Part shown: positions 26,444 through 34,934 of the stretch, in pieces
Layout: every line of letters begins with the position of its first letter
Numbering within the stretch: the stretch's first letter is position 1
From: Acetobacteraceae bacterium H6797
Lineage (GTDB): Bacteria; Pseudomonadota; Alphaproteobacteria; Acetobacterales; Acetobacteraceae
Reading direction: 5' to 3'
Assembly (NCBI GenBank): GCA_015223225.1
Contig: JADFCQ010000001.1
Coordinates: 620,001 to 684,000, forward strand
Length of the DNA: 64,000 bases
The notes under the pieces: model-generated
Database searches by the model: none
What the model saw: only the letters and a program-made list of their open reading frames with translations
What the model was told of the DNA's origin: nothing
Made by a program: the position numbers and the translations under genes

Positions 26444-27013
26444 ATGGCGAAGATGCAGGCCAACCAGATGCGTGCCGGCATGGTCATCGAATTCGAAGGC
26501 CAGCGCTACACCATCCTGAAGCAGAACATCATGATCCCGGGCAAGGGCGCCGCGGTGATCCAGGTGGACATGCGCAACATCAAGACCGGCGCCAAGAAGG
26601 ACCAGCGCTGGCGCACCGCCGACACCGTCGAGCGGCTGACGACCGAGGACAAGGAGTTCACCTACTCCTACGCCGAGGGCGAGAACCTGGTCCTGATGGA
26701 TCCCGAGACCTTCGAGCAGGTCCAGGTCCCCAACACCATTCTCGGTGAGCGCCTGCCCTTCCTCGTCGAGAACATGACGGTCAACGTCCGCCTTATCGAA
26801 GGCGAGCCGGTCTCGATGGACCTGCCGGAGACGACCGTTCTCGAAGTCACCGAGGCCGACCCGGTCGTGAAGGGCCAGACGGCCGCTTCCTCCTACAAGC
26901 CGGCGATGCTCTCCAACGGCGTGAAGACGATGGTGCCCCCCTTCGTGACGGCCGGCGAGAAGATCGTCGTCAAGATCGAAGACGCCTCCTACGTCGAGCG
27001 CTTCAAGGGCTGA
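26444..27013 (+). CDS. efp: Translation elongation factor P
   Basis: EF-P binds stalled ribosomes between the E and P sites and promotes peptide bonds at polyproline. The 189-residue protein has the three beta domains with QMRAGMVIEFEGQRYTILKQ at the start, the loop PGKGAAV with Lys34, TADTVERLTTEDKEFTY, and the signature VPPFVTAGEKIVVKIED region at the end. Lys34 at the tip suggests the EpmA-type beta-lysylation route, but no epmA or epmB gene is in the window. A hairpin lies in its leader and a probable intrinsic terminator follows. Confidence 0.98.
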   Translation: MAKMQANQMRAGMVIEFEGQRYTILKQNIMIPGKGAAVIQVDMRNIKTGAKKDQRWRTADTVERLTTEDKEFTYSYAEGENLVLMDPETFEQVQVPNTILGERLPFLVENMTVNVRLIEGEPVSMDLPETTVLEVTEADPVVKGQTAASSYKPAMLSNGVKTMVPPFVTAGEKIVVKIEDASYVERFKG

Positions 27014-27046
27014 TCGGGGCGGCCCCGCCGACCTGACCTTCCCCAT

Positions 27047-27081
27047 CCCCGGCATCCTCAGGGTTGCCGGGGCTCTTGTTT
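27047..27081 (+). terminator. Intrinsic terminator after efp
   Basis: CCCCGGCA (27047-27054) and TGCCGGGG (27065-27072) make a perfect 8-bp stem with a 10-nt loop, followed by CTCTTGTTT. The position 34 bases past the efp stop and before the next start fits a Rho-independent terminator, with a T-rich but imperfect tail. Confidence 0.7.
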
Positions 27082-27109
27082 CCGCCTCCCCCTTTCCTGG
27101 AGCAGCGCC

Positions 27110-27961
27110 ATGTCGCCCCGCCTTTCCCCCGCGCTGAACGTCGTCGTCGCCGCCTGCGAGAAGGCCGGCAAGCGCCTGCTGCGCGATTTCGGCGAGGTCG
27201 AGAACCTCCAGGTCAGCATGAAGGGCCCGGGCGATTTCGTCTCCCAGGCCGATCTCCGCGCCGAGGAGACGCTGCGCACCGAACTCGCCAAGGCCCGGCC
27301 GAAATTCGCCTTCCTCATGGAGGAAAGCGGCAAGTCCGGCGATGAGGACTGGGAGTGGCGCTGGGTGGTGGACCCGCTGGACGGCACCACCAACTTCCTC
27401 CACGGCATCCCGCACTGGGCCATCTCGGTGGGTATCGAGAAGCGCACCGGGCCGGAGACCAGCGAGATCGTCGCGGGCGTGATCTACAACCCCGCCGGCA
27501 ACGAGCTCTTCTGGGCCGAGAAGGGCATGGGCGCCTATCTGAACGACAAGCGCCTGCGCGTCTCGGGCCGCCGCGACATGCGCGAGGCCGTCTTCGCCAC
27601 CGGCATCCCCTATGCCGGCGTGCCCCGCAAGGCGGAATTCTCGGCGATCGTGCAGCGCGTGATGCCGCAGGTGGCGGGCGTGCGCCGCTTCGGCGCCGCG
27701 GCGCTCGACCTCGCCTGGGTCGCCGCCGGCCGCTATGACGGCTACTGGGAACTGGGCCTGAACGCCTGGGACATCGCGGCCGGCCTGATCCTGGTCAAGG
27801 AAGCCGGCGGCCTCGTGACCGATCCGGAAGGTGCGGATGCCTATGCCAATGGCATGGTCGTCGCCGGCAACCAGATCCTGCAGCCCAAGCTGCGCGCCCT
27901 GGTCCATGAGGGCATCGAGGCCGTCCACAACCGCGCCCAGGCCCGCGCCGCCAAGGCCTGA
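27110..27961 (+). CDS. suhB: Inositol monophosphatase family protein (SuhB-like)
   Basis: The 283-residue protein has the magnesium-phosphatase motifs of the family: the metal ligand region FLMEESG (Glu), WVVDPLDGTTNFLHGIPHWA (D-P-L-D-G-T-T) and GLNAWDIAAGLILVKEAGG (W-D-x-A-A-G). Members hydrolyse myo-inositol 1-phosphate or related sugar phosphates; in E. coli SuhB also takes part in rRNA antitermination. Length and spacing are typical. It is transcribed separately from efp if the intervening terminator works. Confidence 0.93.
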   Translation: MSPRLSPALNVVVAACEKAGKRLLRDFGEVENLQVSMKGPGDFVSQADLRAEETLRTELAKARPKFAFLMEESGKSGDEDWEWRWVVDPLDGTTNFLHGIPHWAISVGIEKRTGPETSEIVAGVIYNPAGNELFWAEKGMGAYLNDKRLRVSGRRDMREAVFATGIPYAGVPRKAEFSAIVQRVMPQVAGVRRFGAAALDLAWVAAGRYDGYWELGLNAWDIAAGLILVKEAGGLVTDPEGADAYANGMVVAGNQILQPKLRALVHEGIEAVHNRAQARAAKA

Positions 27962-27972
27962 CGTCGCGCACC

Positions 27973-27994
27973 CGGCACGGCCAAACTCGTGCCG
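27973..27994 (+). terminator. Stem-loop after the inositol monophosphatase gene
   Basis: CGGCACG (27973-27979) and CGTGCCG (27988-27994) form a 7-bp perfect stem with an 8-nt loop, 12 bases after the stop. The tail has no strong T-run. Apart from this hairpin, I see nothing in the 226-bp gap up to 28187 except a likely promoter zone near 28165-28187. Confidence 0.45.
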
Positions 27995-28187
27995 AGGCCG
28001 CTCTTGCCGCGAAGACGGCGCTCGGTCCGTGCGGCCAAGGGCAGGCTGGTGGGAAGTCCGCCGCCGACGCTGGCCAGCCAGCCCTGCGCTGGGGCCGCCT
28101 CGCCATCCGGCGCCCCCGCTCCAGCCCGATAAAATCGCCCCGGATAAATGGACGCGGCACCCAGGCTTGTTTACGGTGCGGCGCATT

Positions 28188-28742
28188 ATGACCGTGCGCC
28201 AGCCCTTTCCGATGGCCTTCGCCTATCCCATTGCGACGGCACTGTTTTCGCTCGCGCTGCTGACGGGCGCGGCCCGGGCCGAGTCCGACGCGCCCGCCGA
28301 TCCGGCCGCGGCGCCGCCCGCCCCCGTCCAGCTCGGTGACGGGCCCACCGGCCCCGGCACCCAGCCCCGCACTTTCCCCGCCATCAACCTCGTCCCCGGC
28401 GTGCAGACGCTCGACCATGGCGGCTGGAAGCTCACCGGCCCCGCGCTGCAACAGCCGCCGAGCCACGGCATCCTGGCGGTTCTGGCCGAAATCGGCCGCC
28501 TCCTGGCCGAGCAGCCCACCGGCCGCGTCACCATCCTGGCCCAGTCCTCCGGCCCCGCCGATGACGACAGCATCGCCCGCCGCACCTCCCTCGCCCAGGG
28601 CCAGGCCGTGCGCAAGGCGCTGGAAGCCGGCGGCCTCGCCGGCACCCGCATCGACATCCGCCCCCTGGGCCGCACCGCCGAGGCGGCCGATGCCGTGACC
28701 ATCCTGCCGCCCAACGCCCCCCAGCCCGCCATCCTGCGCTGA
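28188..28742 (+). CDS. Secreted protein with divergent OmpA-like C-terminal domain
   Basis: The 184-residue product has a signal peptide (residues 1-31, ending GAARAES), a Pro/Ala-rich stretch, and a C-terminal part reminiscent of OmpA/MotB peptidoglycan-binding domains: SHGILAVLAEIGRLLAEQ, GRVTILAQSSGPADDDS, SLAQGQAVRKALEAGGLAG and RIDIRPLGRTAEAADAV. The order beta-alpha-beta-alpha-beta is kept, but the usual G-H-T-D is not. An in-frame ATG at 28212 is an alternative start. It lies directly before the MotA/TolQ-type and MotB/OmpA-type genes, so it probably acts with them in the periplasm. Confidence 0.7.
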   Translation: MTVRQPFPMAFAYPIATALFSLALLTGAARAESDAPADPAAAPPAPVQLGDGPTGPGTQPRTFPAINLVPGVQTLDHGGWKLTGPALQQPPSHGILAVLAEIGRLLAEQPTGRVTILAQSSGPADDDSIARRTSLAQGQAVRKALEAGGLAGTRIDIRPLGRTAEAADAVTILPPNAPQPAILR

Positions 28743-28783
28743 CCGCGATGCGCCAGCCGCCCCAAACCGCCCAGGACTTCCGC

Positions 28784-29929
28784 ATGACCAACCCGATCCA
28801 ATTCCTGTGGCGCATGCTCGTCTTCCTGCTCGCGGTTGTGGCCATCGCGGCGGCGCTGAGCGGGCAGCTGATCCACGCTTTCGAGGCCAATCCGGTCCTG
28901 AACGCGGTGATCGGCGGCGTGCTGCTGCTAGGCATCGGCTGGAACGTGCGGCAGGTGCTGACGCTGCGGCAGGAGGTCATGTGGCTCGAAGCCTTCATCG
29001 AGCCCCGCCCCGGCGCCCCCGCCTTGCCCGAGCCCCGGCTGCTCGCCCCCATGGCCAGCATGCTCTCCGCCCGGCGCGGCGACCGGCTGAGCCTCTCGGC
29101 CCCGGCCATGCGCAGCGTGCTCGACGGCATCTCCTCCCGCCTGGACGAAAGCCGCGAACTCTCGCGCTACATGACCGGGCTGATGATCTTCCTCGGCCTG
29201 CTCGGCACCTTCTGGGGCCTGATCCTCACCATCGGGGCCGTGGCCGACGTCATCAACAACATGTCCGTCGGCTCGGGTGATCTGAACCAGCTCTTCGGCC
29301 AGCTCAAATCCGGCCTCGCCCAGCCCCTCTCGGGCATGGGCATCGCCTTCTCCTCCTCCATGCTCGGCCTCGCGGGCGCCCTGGTGCTCGGCTTTCTCGA
29401 CCTCACGGCCGGCCAGGCGCAGAACCGCTTCTATACCGAGTTGGAAGACTGGCTGGCCGGCGTCACCCGCCTTTCCTCCGGCGTACTGGGCGGCGAGGCC
29501 GATGGCGGCGGCTCCGTCCCCGCCTATGTCCAGGCGCTGCTGGAGCAGACGGCCGAGAATCTCGAGGGCCTCCAGCGCATCATGATGCGCGGCGAGGAAG
29601 GCCGCGCCTCGGCCAACCAGGCCCTCATCACGCTCACCGAGCGCATGGCCGTGATGACCGACCAGATGCGCGCCAGCCAGCACCTCATGCAGCGCGTCGC
29701 CGAGGCCCAATCCGCCCTGGCGCCCACCCTCCAGCGCCTGGCCGATGCCCAGTCCCAGGGCACGGATGACGCGATGCGCGGCCATCTGCGCAATCTCGAA
29801 CTCTACATGGCCCGCCTCGTCGAGGAGGTCAGCCAGGGCCGCGCCCAGTCCACAGCCGAAATCCGCAGCGAGATCAAGCTCGTCGCCCGCACCATCGCGG
29901 CCCTGGCCGAGGATCAGCCCCGGTCATGA
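28784..29929 (+). CDS. MotA/TolQ/ExbB family proton-channel protein
   Basis: The 381-residue protein has two N-terminal membrane helices (about 8-30 and 40-60), a cytoplasmic loop, then the paired helices diagnostic of the family: MTGLMIFLGLLGTFWGLILT (about 130-155) and GMGIAFSSSMLGLAGALVLG (about 185-210). A cytoplasmic helical tail of about 150 residues follows. Such proteins form pentamers around two MotB/TolR/OmpA-type subunits and use proton flow for rotation. AGGA lies seven bases before 28784; an in-frame ATG at 28748 lacks a ribosome-binding site. Its stop overlaps the next ATG (29926-29929). Confidence 0.88.
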   Translation: MTNPIQFLWRMLVFLLAVVAIAAALSGQLIHAFEANPVLNAVIGGVLLLGIGWNVRQVLTLRQEVMWLEAFIEPRPGAPALPEPRLLAPMASMLSARRGDRLSLSAPAMRSVLDGISSRLDESRELSRYMTGLMIFLGLLGTFWGLILTIGAVADVINNMSVGSGDLNQLFGQLKSGLAQPLSGMGIAFSSSMLGLAGALVLGFLDLTAGQAQNRFYTELEDWLAGVTRLSSGVLGGEADGGGSVPAYVQALLEQTAENLEGLQRIMMRGEEGRASANQALITLTERMAVMTDQMRASQHLMQRVAEAQSALAPTLQRLADAQSQGTDDAMRGHLRNLELYMARLVEEVSQGRAQSTAEIRSEIKLVARTIAALAEDQPRS

Positions 29930-31644
29930 GCCGCCGGCGCCAGCGCGGCGAGGCCCTGAATGCCTGGCCCGGCTATGTGGACGCCCTGTCCACGCTGCTG
30001 ATGGTCATCATCTTCGTCCTGCTGGTCTTCGTCCTGGCCCAGGGCTTTCTGTCGGTCGCCCTCTCCTCCAGGGATCGCGCCCTAGACCGTCTGAACCGCC
30101 AGGTGGCCGAACTGGCGGAAATGCTCTCCCTCGAACGCGGCCAATCCTCCAGCCTGCGCGACCAGCTCTCCCGCGCCGTGGAAGAGGCCCGCACCGCGGC
30201 CCAGGCGCGCGATGCCGCCCAGTCCCAGCTCAGCGCGCTCCGCGACGAGGCCGGCCGCACCGCCAGCGAGCGCGACGCCCTGCGTGCCGAACGTGACCGC
30301 CTCGCCGCCCGCCTCTCCGACCTCGACACCGCCGCCCAGGGCGGCAGCAGCCGCATCGACAGCCTCCAGCAGCGCCTGACCGACGCACTGGCCCAGGCCG
30401 AGGCCGCCGGCGGCGAGACGGCCCGCACCGTCCGCGAACTCACCGAGGCCCGCCGCGCTCTCGCCACCGAGCGCGAGGCGCTGGAACAGGCCCGGCGCGA
30501 TGCCGTCACCGCCGCCGCCGCCCTCCGCGCCGCCCAGGATGGCCAGGCGACCGAGCGCCAGGGCCGCGAGGCCGCCGAGCGCGATCTCGCGACCACCCGC
30601 AGCACGCTAGATGCCGAGCGCCAGTCCCTCGCCGCCGCCCGGAATGACCTCGCCGAGGCCCAGCGCCAGCTCGAGGCCATGCGCCGCGAAATGGCCTCGC
30701 TCGATACCCAGGTCCGCGCCGATCGCGAGACCATCGAGGCCCGCCTCTCCGACCTCGCCAAGCTCACCGAGCAGATCAAGGCCCTCACCGCCCTGCGCGA
30801 TGACCTGGAACGCCGCACGGCCGAACTCGCCGCACGTGCCGACGCGGCCGAGCGGGCGCAGCAGGCGGGCAATACGGCGCTCGACGCCGAGACCCGCCGC
30901 CGCACCGCCGCCGAGGCCCTGGCTGCCGATGCCAATCGCCGCGCCACCGCTGCCGAGGCCGCCCGCACGGCCGCCGAGAGCCAGAACGCGGAATATGCCC
31001 GCCTCTCGGAAAGCGCCCGCGCCCAGGTCGCCCTCCTCACGCGCCAGCTCGAAGCCCTCCGCGCCGAGATCGCCCGCCTCTCCGCCGTGCTCGATGCCGA
31101 GGAGCGGGCCGGCCGCGACAAGGACGCGCAGATCACCCTGCTCGGCCAGCGCCTGAACGCCGCCCTCGCCGCCCGCGTCGAGGAGTTGCAGCGCTACCGT
31201 TCCGACTTCTTCGGCCGCCTCCGCAGCGTGCTGGGCGACCGGCCCGAGGTGCGCATCGTGGGCGACCGCTTCGTCTTCCAGGGCGAGGTGCTCTTCCAGC
31301 CCGGCAGCGCCGATCTCTCCGATGCCGGGCAGCAGCAGATCCGCAGCCTCGCCCGCGTGCTGCTCGACATCGCCAAGCAGATCCCGCCCGAGGTGAACTG
31401 GATCCTGCGCGTCGACGGCCATGCCGATCGCAGCCCGCTCCGCCCCGGCGCCCGCTTCGCCTCGAATTGGGAGCTTTCGGCCGCCCGCGCCATCGCGGTG
31501 GCCCAGATGCTCATCAACGAGGGCCTGCCTGCCCAGCGCGTCGCCGCCGCCGCCTTCGGCGAGTTCCAGCCCATCGATCAGTCCGACACGCCCGAAGCCC
31601 GCCAGCGCAACCGCCGCATCGAGTTCCGCCTGACGGACCGCTGA
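29926..31644 (+). CDS. MotB/OmpA-type partner with long periplasmic coiled coil
   Basis: The 572-residue protein begins with a short cytoplasmic tail and one membrane helix, YVDALSTLLMVIIFVLLVFV (about 17-40). The Asp at the start of the helix is placed like the proton-carrying Asp of MotB/TolR. Residues 45-430 are almost pure heptad coiled coil rich in Ala, Glu, Arg and Leu. Residues 435-572 are an OmpA peptidoglycan-binding domain with FQPGSADLSDAGQQQIRSLA, WILRVDGHADRSPL, NWELSAARAIAVAQML and NRRIEFRLTDR. Unlike flagellar MotB the spacer is several hundred residues long, enough to reach far into the periplasm. It is coupled to the channel gene by ATGA. Confidence 0.9.
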   Translation: MSRRRQRGEALNAWPGYVDALSTLLMVIIFVLLVFVLAQGFLSVALSSRDRALDRLNRQVAELAEMLSLERGQSSSLRDQLSRAVEEARTAAQARDAAQSQLSALRDEAGRTASERDALRAERDRLAARLSDLDTAAQGGSSRIDSLQQRLTDALAQAEAAGGETARTVRELTEARRALATEREALEQARRDAVTAAAALRAAQDGQATERQGREAAERDLATTRSTLDAERQSLAAARNDLAEAQRQLEAMRREMASLDTQVRADRETIEARLSDLAKLTEQIKALTALRDDLERRTAELAARADAAERAQQAGNTALDAETRRRTAAEALAADANRRATAAEAARTAAESQNAEYARLSESARAQVALLTRQLEALRAEIARLSAVLDAEERAGRDKDAQITLLGQRLNAALAARVEELQRYRSDFFGRLRSVLGDRPEVRIVGDRFVFQGEVLFQPGSADLSDAGQQQIRSLARVLLDIAKQIPPEVNWILRVDGHADRSPLRPGARFASNWELSAARAIAVAQMLINEGLPAQRVAAAAFGEFQPIDQSDTPEARQRNRRIEFRLTDR

Positions 31645-31714
31645 ATCGGTCGCGGAGACAGGTCGCGCCCGCCGCCACAATAAGCTAATGCGGGCACGAC
31701 CGCCCGCCAGGATA

Positions 31715-32356
31715 ATGCCCGCCGTGAAGCAAACGCCCCTTACCGTCCCCAGCCACACGCTGCTCGCCCACAAGCTCGCCGCGCTCCGCGACAAGACCAC
31801 CCCGGCCGCGACCTTCCGCCGCCTCCTGGCCGAGATCGGCGCCATCCTGACCGTGGAAGCCACCGCCGAGCTGGAAGCCACGCATCAGACCGTCGAGACC
31901 CCGCTCATGCCCATGAGCCACAAGGTCCTGGCCCAGCCCGAGCCCTGCCTCGTGCCCGTGCTCCGCGCTGGCCTCGGCCTGCTCGAAGGCGCACGCTGGA
32001 TTCTGCCCGAGGCGCCGGTCGGCCATGTCGGCCTCTTCCGTGACGAGCGCACCCTCTCGCCGCAGGAATATGTCGTGCGCCTGCCGCCCGACCTCGCCGA
32101 GCGCGGCGCCATCCTGCTCGATCCGATGCTGGCCACCGGCGGCAGCGCCGTCGCGGCCGTCGATCGCCTGAAGCAGGCCGGCGCCAAGCGCATCATCTTC
32201 GTCTGCGTCGTCGCCGCCCCCGAGGGTGCCCAGAAGCTCGCCGCCGCCCATCCCGACGTGCCCTGCTTCGCGGCCTCCCTCGACGAGCGCCTGAACGAGC
32301 ACGGCTATATCCTCCCCGGCCTCGGCGACGCCGGCGACCGCTGCTTCGGGACCTGA
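31715..32356 (+). CDS. upp: Uracil phosphoribosyltransferase
   Basis: Upp converts uracil and PRPP to UMP in pyrimidine salvage. The 213-residue product has the family features: LLAHKLAALRDKTTPAATFR at the N terminus, VPVLRAGLGLLEG, the PRPP loop LLDPMLATGGSAVAAVDRLK and the C-terminal LNEHGYILPGLGDAGDR. The ATG at 31715 gives the usual length; an ATG at 31688 would add nine residues without homology. It is followed by a block of 98-bp tandem repeats rather than an ordinary terminator. Confidence 0.96.
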   Translation: MPAVKQTPLTVPSHTLLAHKLAALRDKTTPAATFRRLLAEIGAILTVEATAELEATHQTVETPLMPMSHKVLAQPEPCLVPVLRAGLGLLEGARWILPEAPVGHVGLFRDERTLSPQEYVVRLPPDLAERGAILLDPMLATGGSAVAAVDRLKQAGAKRIIFVCVVAAPEGAQKLAAAHPDVPCFAASLDERLNEHGYILPGLGDAGDRCFGT

Positions 32357-32362
32357 TTTTTG

Positions 32363-32690
32363 CCCTCAGACGCCGGGCGCGCGCATCCGCGCGCTTGGCT
32401 TCGCGGCATTAGCCGCGGGCCGCAGAAGCGGCCTCGGCGCTGACGCGCCGCTGTTTCCCGCCCTCACACGCTGGGCGTGCGCTCCGCGCGCTTGGCTTTC
32501 GCGCCGCCAGGCGCGGGCCGCAGAAGCGGCCTCGGCGCTGAAGCGCCGCTGTTTCCCGCCCTCACACGCCGGGCGCGCGCATCCGCGCGCTTGGCTTACG
32601 CGCCACTGGGCGCGGGCCGCAGAAGCGGCCTCGGCGCTGCGCGCCGTGGGCTCCCGCTCTCAGACGCGGTGCACGCGCCGTCCGCGCTTA
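32363..32690. repeat. 98-bp tandem repeat, three full copies plus a third of a fourth
   Basis: Three adjoining units of exactly 98 bp lie at 32363-32460, 32461-32558 and 32559-32656, with a 34-bp start of a fourth at 32657-32690. Each unit holds four hairpins: a GC-alternating stem, a CGCGGC- or CGCGCC-type stem, the invariant GGCCGC-AGAA-GCGGCC, and CGGCGC-GCGCCG. In the second stem unit 1 has CGCGGC/GCCGCG and units 2 and 3 have CGCGCC/GGCGCG, so both arms changed together. As 98 is not a multiple of three, the block is not coding. It fills the gap between convergent upp and the glycosyltransferase gene and ends at the latter's stop codon. Confidence 0.9.
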
Positions 32691-34934
32691 ATCCACCGTA
32701 TCGTTCGGCTGGAACCGCAGCGATTCGATGAAATCCAGCCGCGCCCCCAGGTCGTCGCGCCGACAGAGCATGAAGCCGCCCACACCCACGCCCACCACGC
32801 GCCGCGTCTTGTCCAGTTCCGCCCCCATGCCGAGGTCGAGGTCCACATGCAGCGCCTCGGTCGGCGGCAGGGCCGGCAGGTCGATCACCGCCGTGAAGGC
32901 CGGGCCCGGCTTGAGCGGCGTGACGAGATGCGTCACCGGCACCTCCTCCGCCGTCGCGATCCCCACCTGCAAGGTCCGCGCCTCCGGCGGCGGCGTGAGG
33001 TTCAGATAGAGCCTGAGCGGCGCCCCATCCGCACCCTGTAAGGGCAGGCGCAGTCGGCCATAGCCGCCCCGCATCCACACGCCCCAGCTCTCCATTGGAT
33101 ACCAACTGGCCCCCTCGCGCGCCATCTCGCCCACCGTCTGGCGGCGCGAGGGCTTGGGAAACTGCCGGTTGCTCATCGGGTAATAGCGCCCCAATTCCGC
33201 GACCAGCCGCTCGCTCATCGGCAGGCCCGGCTCCGCCGCCAGGGCCGCCACCTCGGCCATCACCTGGTCCTTGAGCTGCTCCCAGCTCCTGAGCCCGGCC
33301 GTCTGGGCGATTTTCGCCTCCTGCGCGGCGCGGTAGCCGGTGTCGAAAATCACCTTCTCCAGCTTCTCGACCAGGTCCGGCTCGTTCTGCGAGGTGAAAT
33401 AGACGGCTCCCTCGCCCCCCGCCTCCGGCAGCGCCGAATGATCGGGGATCACCGGCACCTTCCCATAGGAAAGGCTCTCCGTGACCGGCAGGCCCCAGCC
33501 CTCGTAATGGCTGTTATAGACGGTGAAGGCCGCCGCCCCGTAAAGCGCGGCCAGGGCCTGGTCGGAAATATCCGAGAGCAGCACCACATGCCGGCGCAGA
33601 TCGGGCGATTGCGAAAGCAGGTTCATCGCCCCCTCCGCATGCCAGCCGGGCTTGCCCACGCAGACCAGCCGCGGCACGCCGTAGCGCCCATGGCGGCGGA
33701 GCAATTGCAGCCAGGCGCTGAAGACAAGCTGATGGTTCTTCCGGCTCTCGATGGTCGAGACGAAGAGAGCGAAACTCTCCCCGGGCCGCAGCGCCGCCAC
33801 CTCGGCCAGCGCAGCCGCCTCGGAAATGCCGAGCCCCTCCACCCCGGCACGGAAATCGGCATCCAGCCGCACGACCGCCGAGGGCAGTTCCCGGCCGGGC
33901 AGCAGGCGGTTGAGTTGCCCCAGCATGTCGCGCCGGGTGCTCTCCGAATTGCAGAGAATGGCATGGGCATGGGCCGCGACACCGCCGAACCAGCGGGCAT
34001 AGTCCAGCACCATCTGCTCCTGGCAATGCTCCGGCACGATCAGCGGCACGCAATCATGCACGAAGGGGATGAACTTCACCCCGTAGAGCCGCTGGATCTG
34101 CCGGATGCCGCGGAAATACTCCGAGAAGCCGAAGGAATTGCCCAGGTTCACCAGGCAGGCGCCGCGCTGGAAGACATGCGGCTGCGCTTCCGCCAGGGCC
34201 GCCTTGACCACCGCCAGCGCCGCGATCCAGGCCGGGTCCTCCGTGCTGCTGCCCGAGGCCGAGAGCCGCGTCAGCGTCTCGAAGCAATCGGCCGGCAGCG
34301 GGCGCCACTGGCAATCGTCGGGGTTGAAACAGGCCAGCACGACCTGCCGCAGCCCAAGCCCCATCGCCGCCGCGATCCGGCTGACGATGCCGATCTGCAC
34401 GCGCTGAATGCCCGTGGGCGTCCGCTTGTGCTGGAAGTAATCGACGATGTCCGTGACGTCGAAGACCGTCTCCAGCCCCACCTTCCCGGCCGTTTCCGGC
34501 GCGAGCTCGGCCATGGCCTGCACTTCCAGGGCCTCGGTCAGCCGCGCCAGTTCCACGCTCGCGACGACGAAGCCCGGGTCGAGCTCCAGGGCGGCGCGAT
34601 AGGCCTCCGCCGCTGCCTCCAGCTCGCCGCTCAGCTTCAGCGCATGCCCGATCTGGAGCTTGAGATCCGCATCGTTCGGCGCCAGGCGCTCGGCGTCGCG
34701 ATAGGCGGCCAGCGCCGCATCCACCTCGCCCGCTTCCTTCCGGCAATGCCCGAGCTGGACCATGATGCCCCAGGCCTCGGGCTCCAGCCGCAGAAAGCCC
34801 TCATAGGCCCGTGCCGCCTCGCGCCATTCATGCATGTCGCGCCAGGAATCGGCGACGCGAAGCAGCTCCGCCGCCGAGACAGCGCCTTCGCCCGCCCCGG
34901 CCGGTGTGGTCCCTTCGGTCGCCAGATCGGTCAT
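32688..34934 (-). CDS. TPR-containing glycosyltransferase, GT4-like
   Basis: The 748-residue protein has an N-terminal tetratricopeptide region (about 20-140: WREAARAYEGFLRLEPEAWG, AALAAYRDAERLAPNDADLK, EAAAEAYRAALELDPGF). A GT-B glycosyltransferase core follows, with the nucleotide-sugar-binding C half carrying FALFVSTIESRKNHQLVFSA, YNSHYEGWGLPVTESLSYG (E-x7-E) and VPVIPDHSALPEAGG. The last 150 residues are a beta-rich extension. It probably adds mannose or a related sugar to a surface polymer. The start ATG at 34934 is followed by a Thr/Ala-rich segment before the TPRs. Its promoter probably lies in the 107-bp gap up to 35041, where AATAATTACC stands out. Confidence 0.9.
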   Translation of the reverse strand: MTDLATEGTTPAGAGEGAVSAAELLRVADSWRDMHEWREAARAYEGFLRLEPEAWGIMVQLGHCRKEAGEVDAALAAYRDAERLAPNDADLKLQIGHALKLSGELEAAAEAYRAALELDPGFVVASVELARLTEALEVQAMAELAPETAGKVGLETVFDVTDIVDYFQHKRTPTGIQRVQIGIVSRIAAAMGLGLRQVVLACFNPDDCQWRPLPADCFETLTRLSASGSSTEDPAWIAALAVVKAALAEAQPHVFQRGACLVNLGNSFGFSEYFRGIRQIQRLYGVKFIPFVHDCVPLIVPEHCQEQMVLDYARWFGGVAAHAHAILCNSESTRRDMLGQLNRLLPGRELPSAVVRLDADFRAGVEGLGISEAAALAEVAALRPGESFALFVSTIESRKNHQLVFSAWLQLLRRHGRYGVPRLVCVGKPGWHAEGAMNLLSQSPDLRRHVVLLSDISDQALAALYGAAAFTVYNSHYEGWGLPVTESLSYGKVPVIPDHSALPEAGGEGAVYFTSQNEPDLVEKLEKVIFDTGYRAAQEAKIAQTAGLRSWEQLKDQVMAEVAALAAEPGLPMSERLVAELGRYYPMSNRQFPKPSRRQTVGEMAREGASWYPMESWGVWMRGGYGRLRLPLQGADGAPLRLYLNLTPPPEARTLQVGIATAEEVPVTHLVTPLKPGPAFTAVIDLPALPPTEALHVDLDLGMGAELDKTRRVVGVGVGGFMLCRRDDLGARLDFIESLRFQPNDTVD

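Noticed and set aside
26228..28186. 652-codon minus-strand open frame opposite efp and the inositol monophosphatase gene
   Set aside because: No domain, His/Asp/Gly-rich composition, and fully antisense to two well-known genes.
29973..31136. Minus-strand Ser/Arg-rich open frame opposite the coiled-coil gene
   Set aside because: Mirror of the Ala/Glu/Arg codon repeats of the coiled coil; no start context or domain.
28748..31644. Zorya anti-phage system
   Set aside because: Only the motor pair is present. No ZorC, ZorD or ZorE-type nuclease or helicase gene lies nearby and the domain layout differs, so a defence role cannot be claimed.
32363..32690. CRISPR array
   Set aside because: Units are directly adjoining with no variable spacers, and no cas gene is present.
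32477..32731. Open frame across the 98-bp tandem repeats
   Set aside because: The repeats run in shifting frames because 98 is not divisible by three, so the peptide is an accident of composition.
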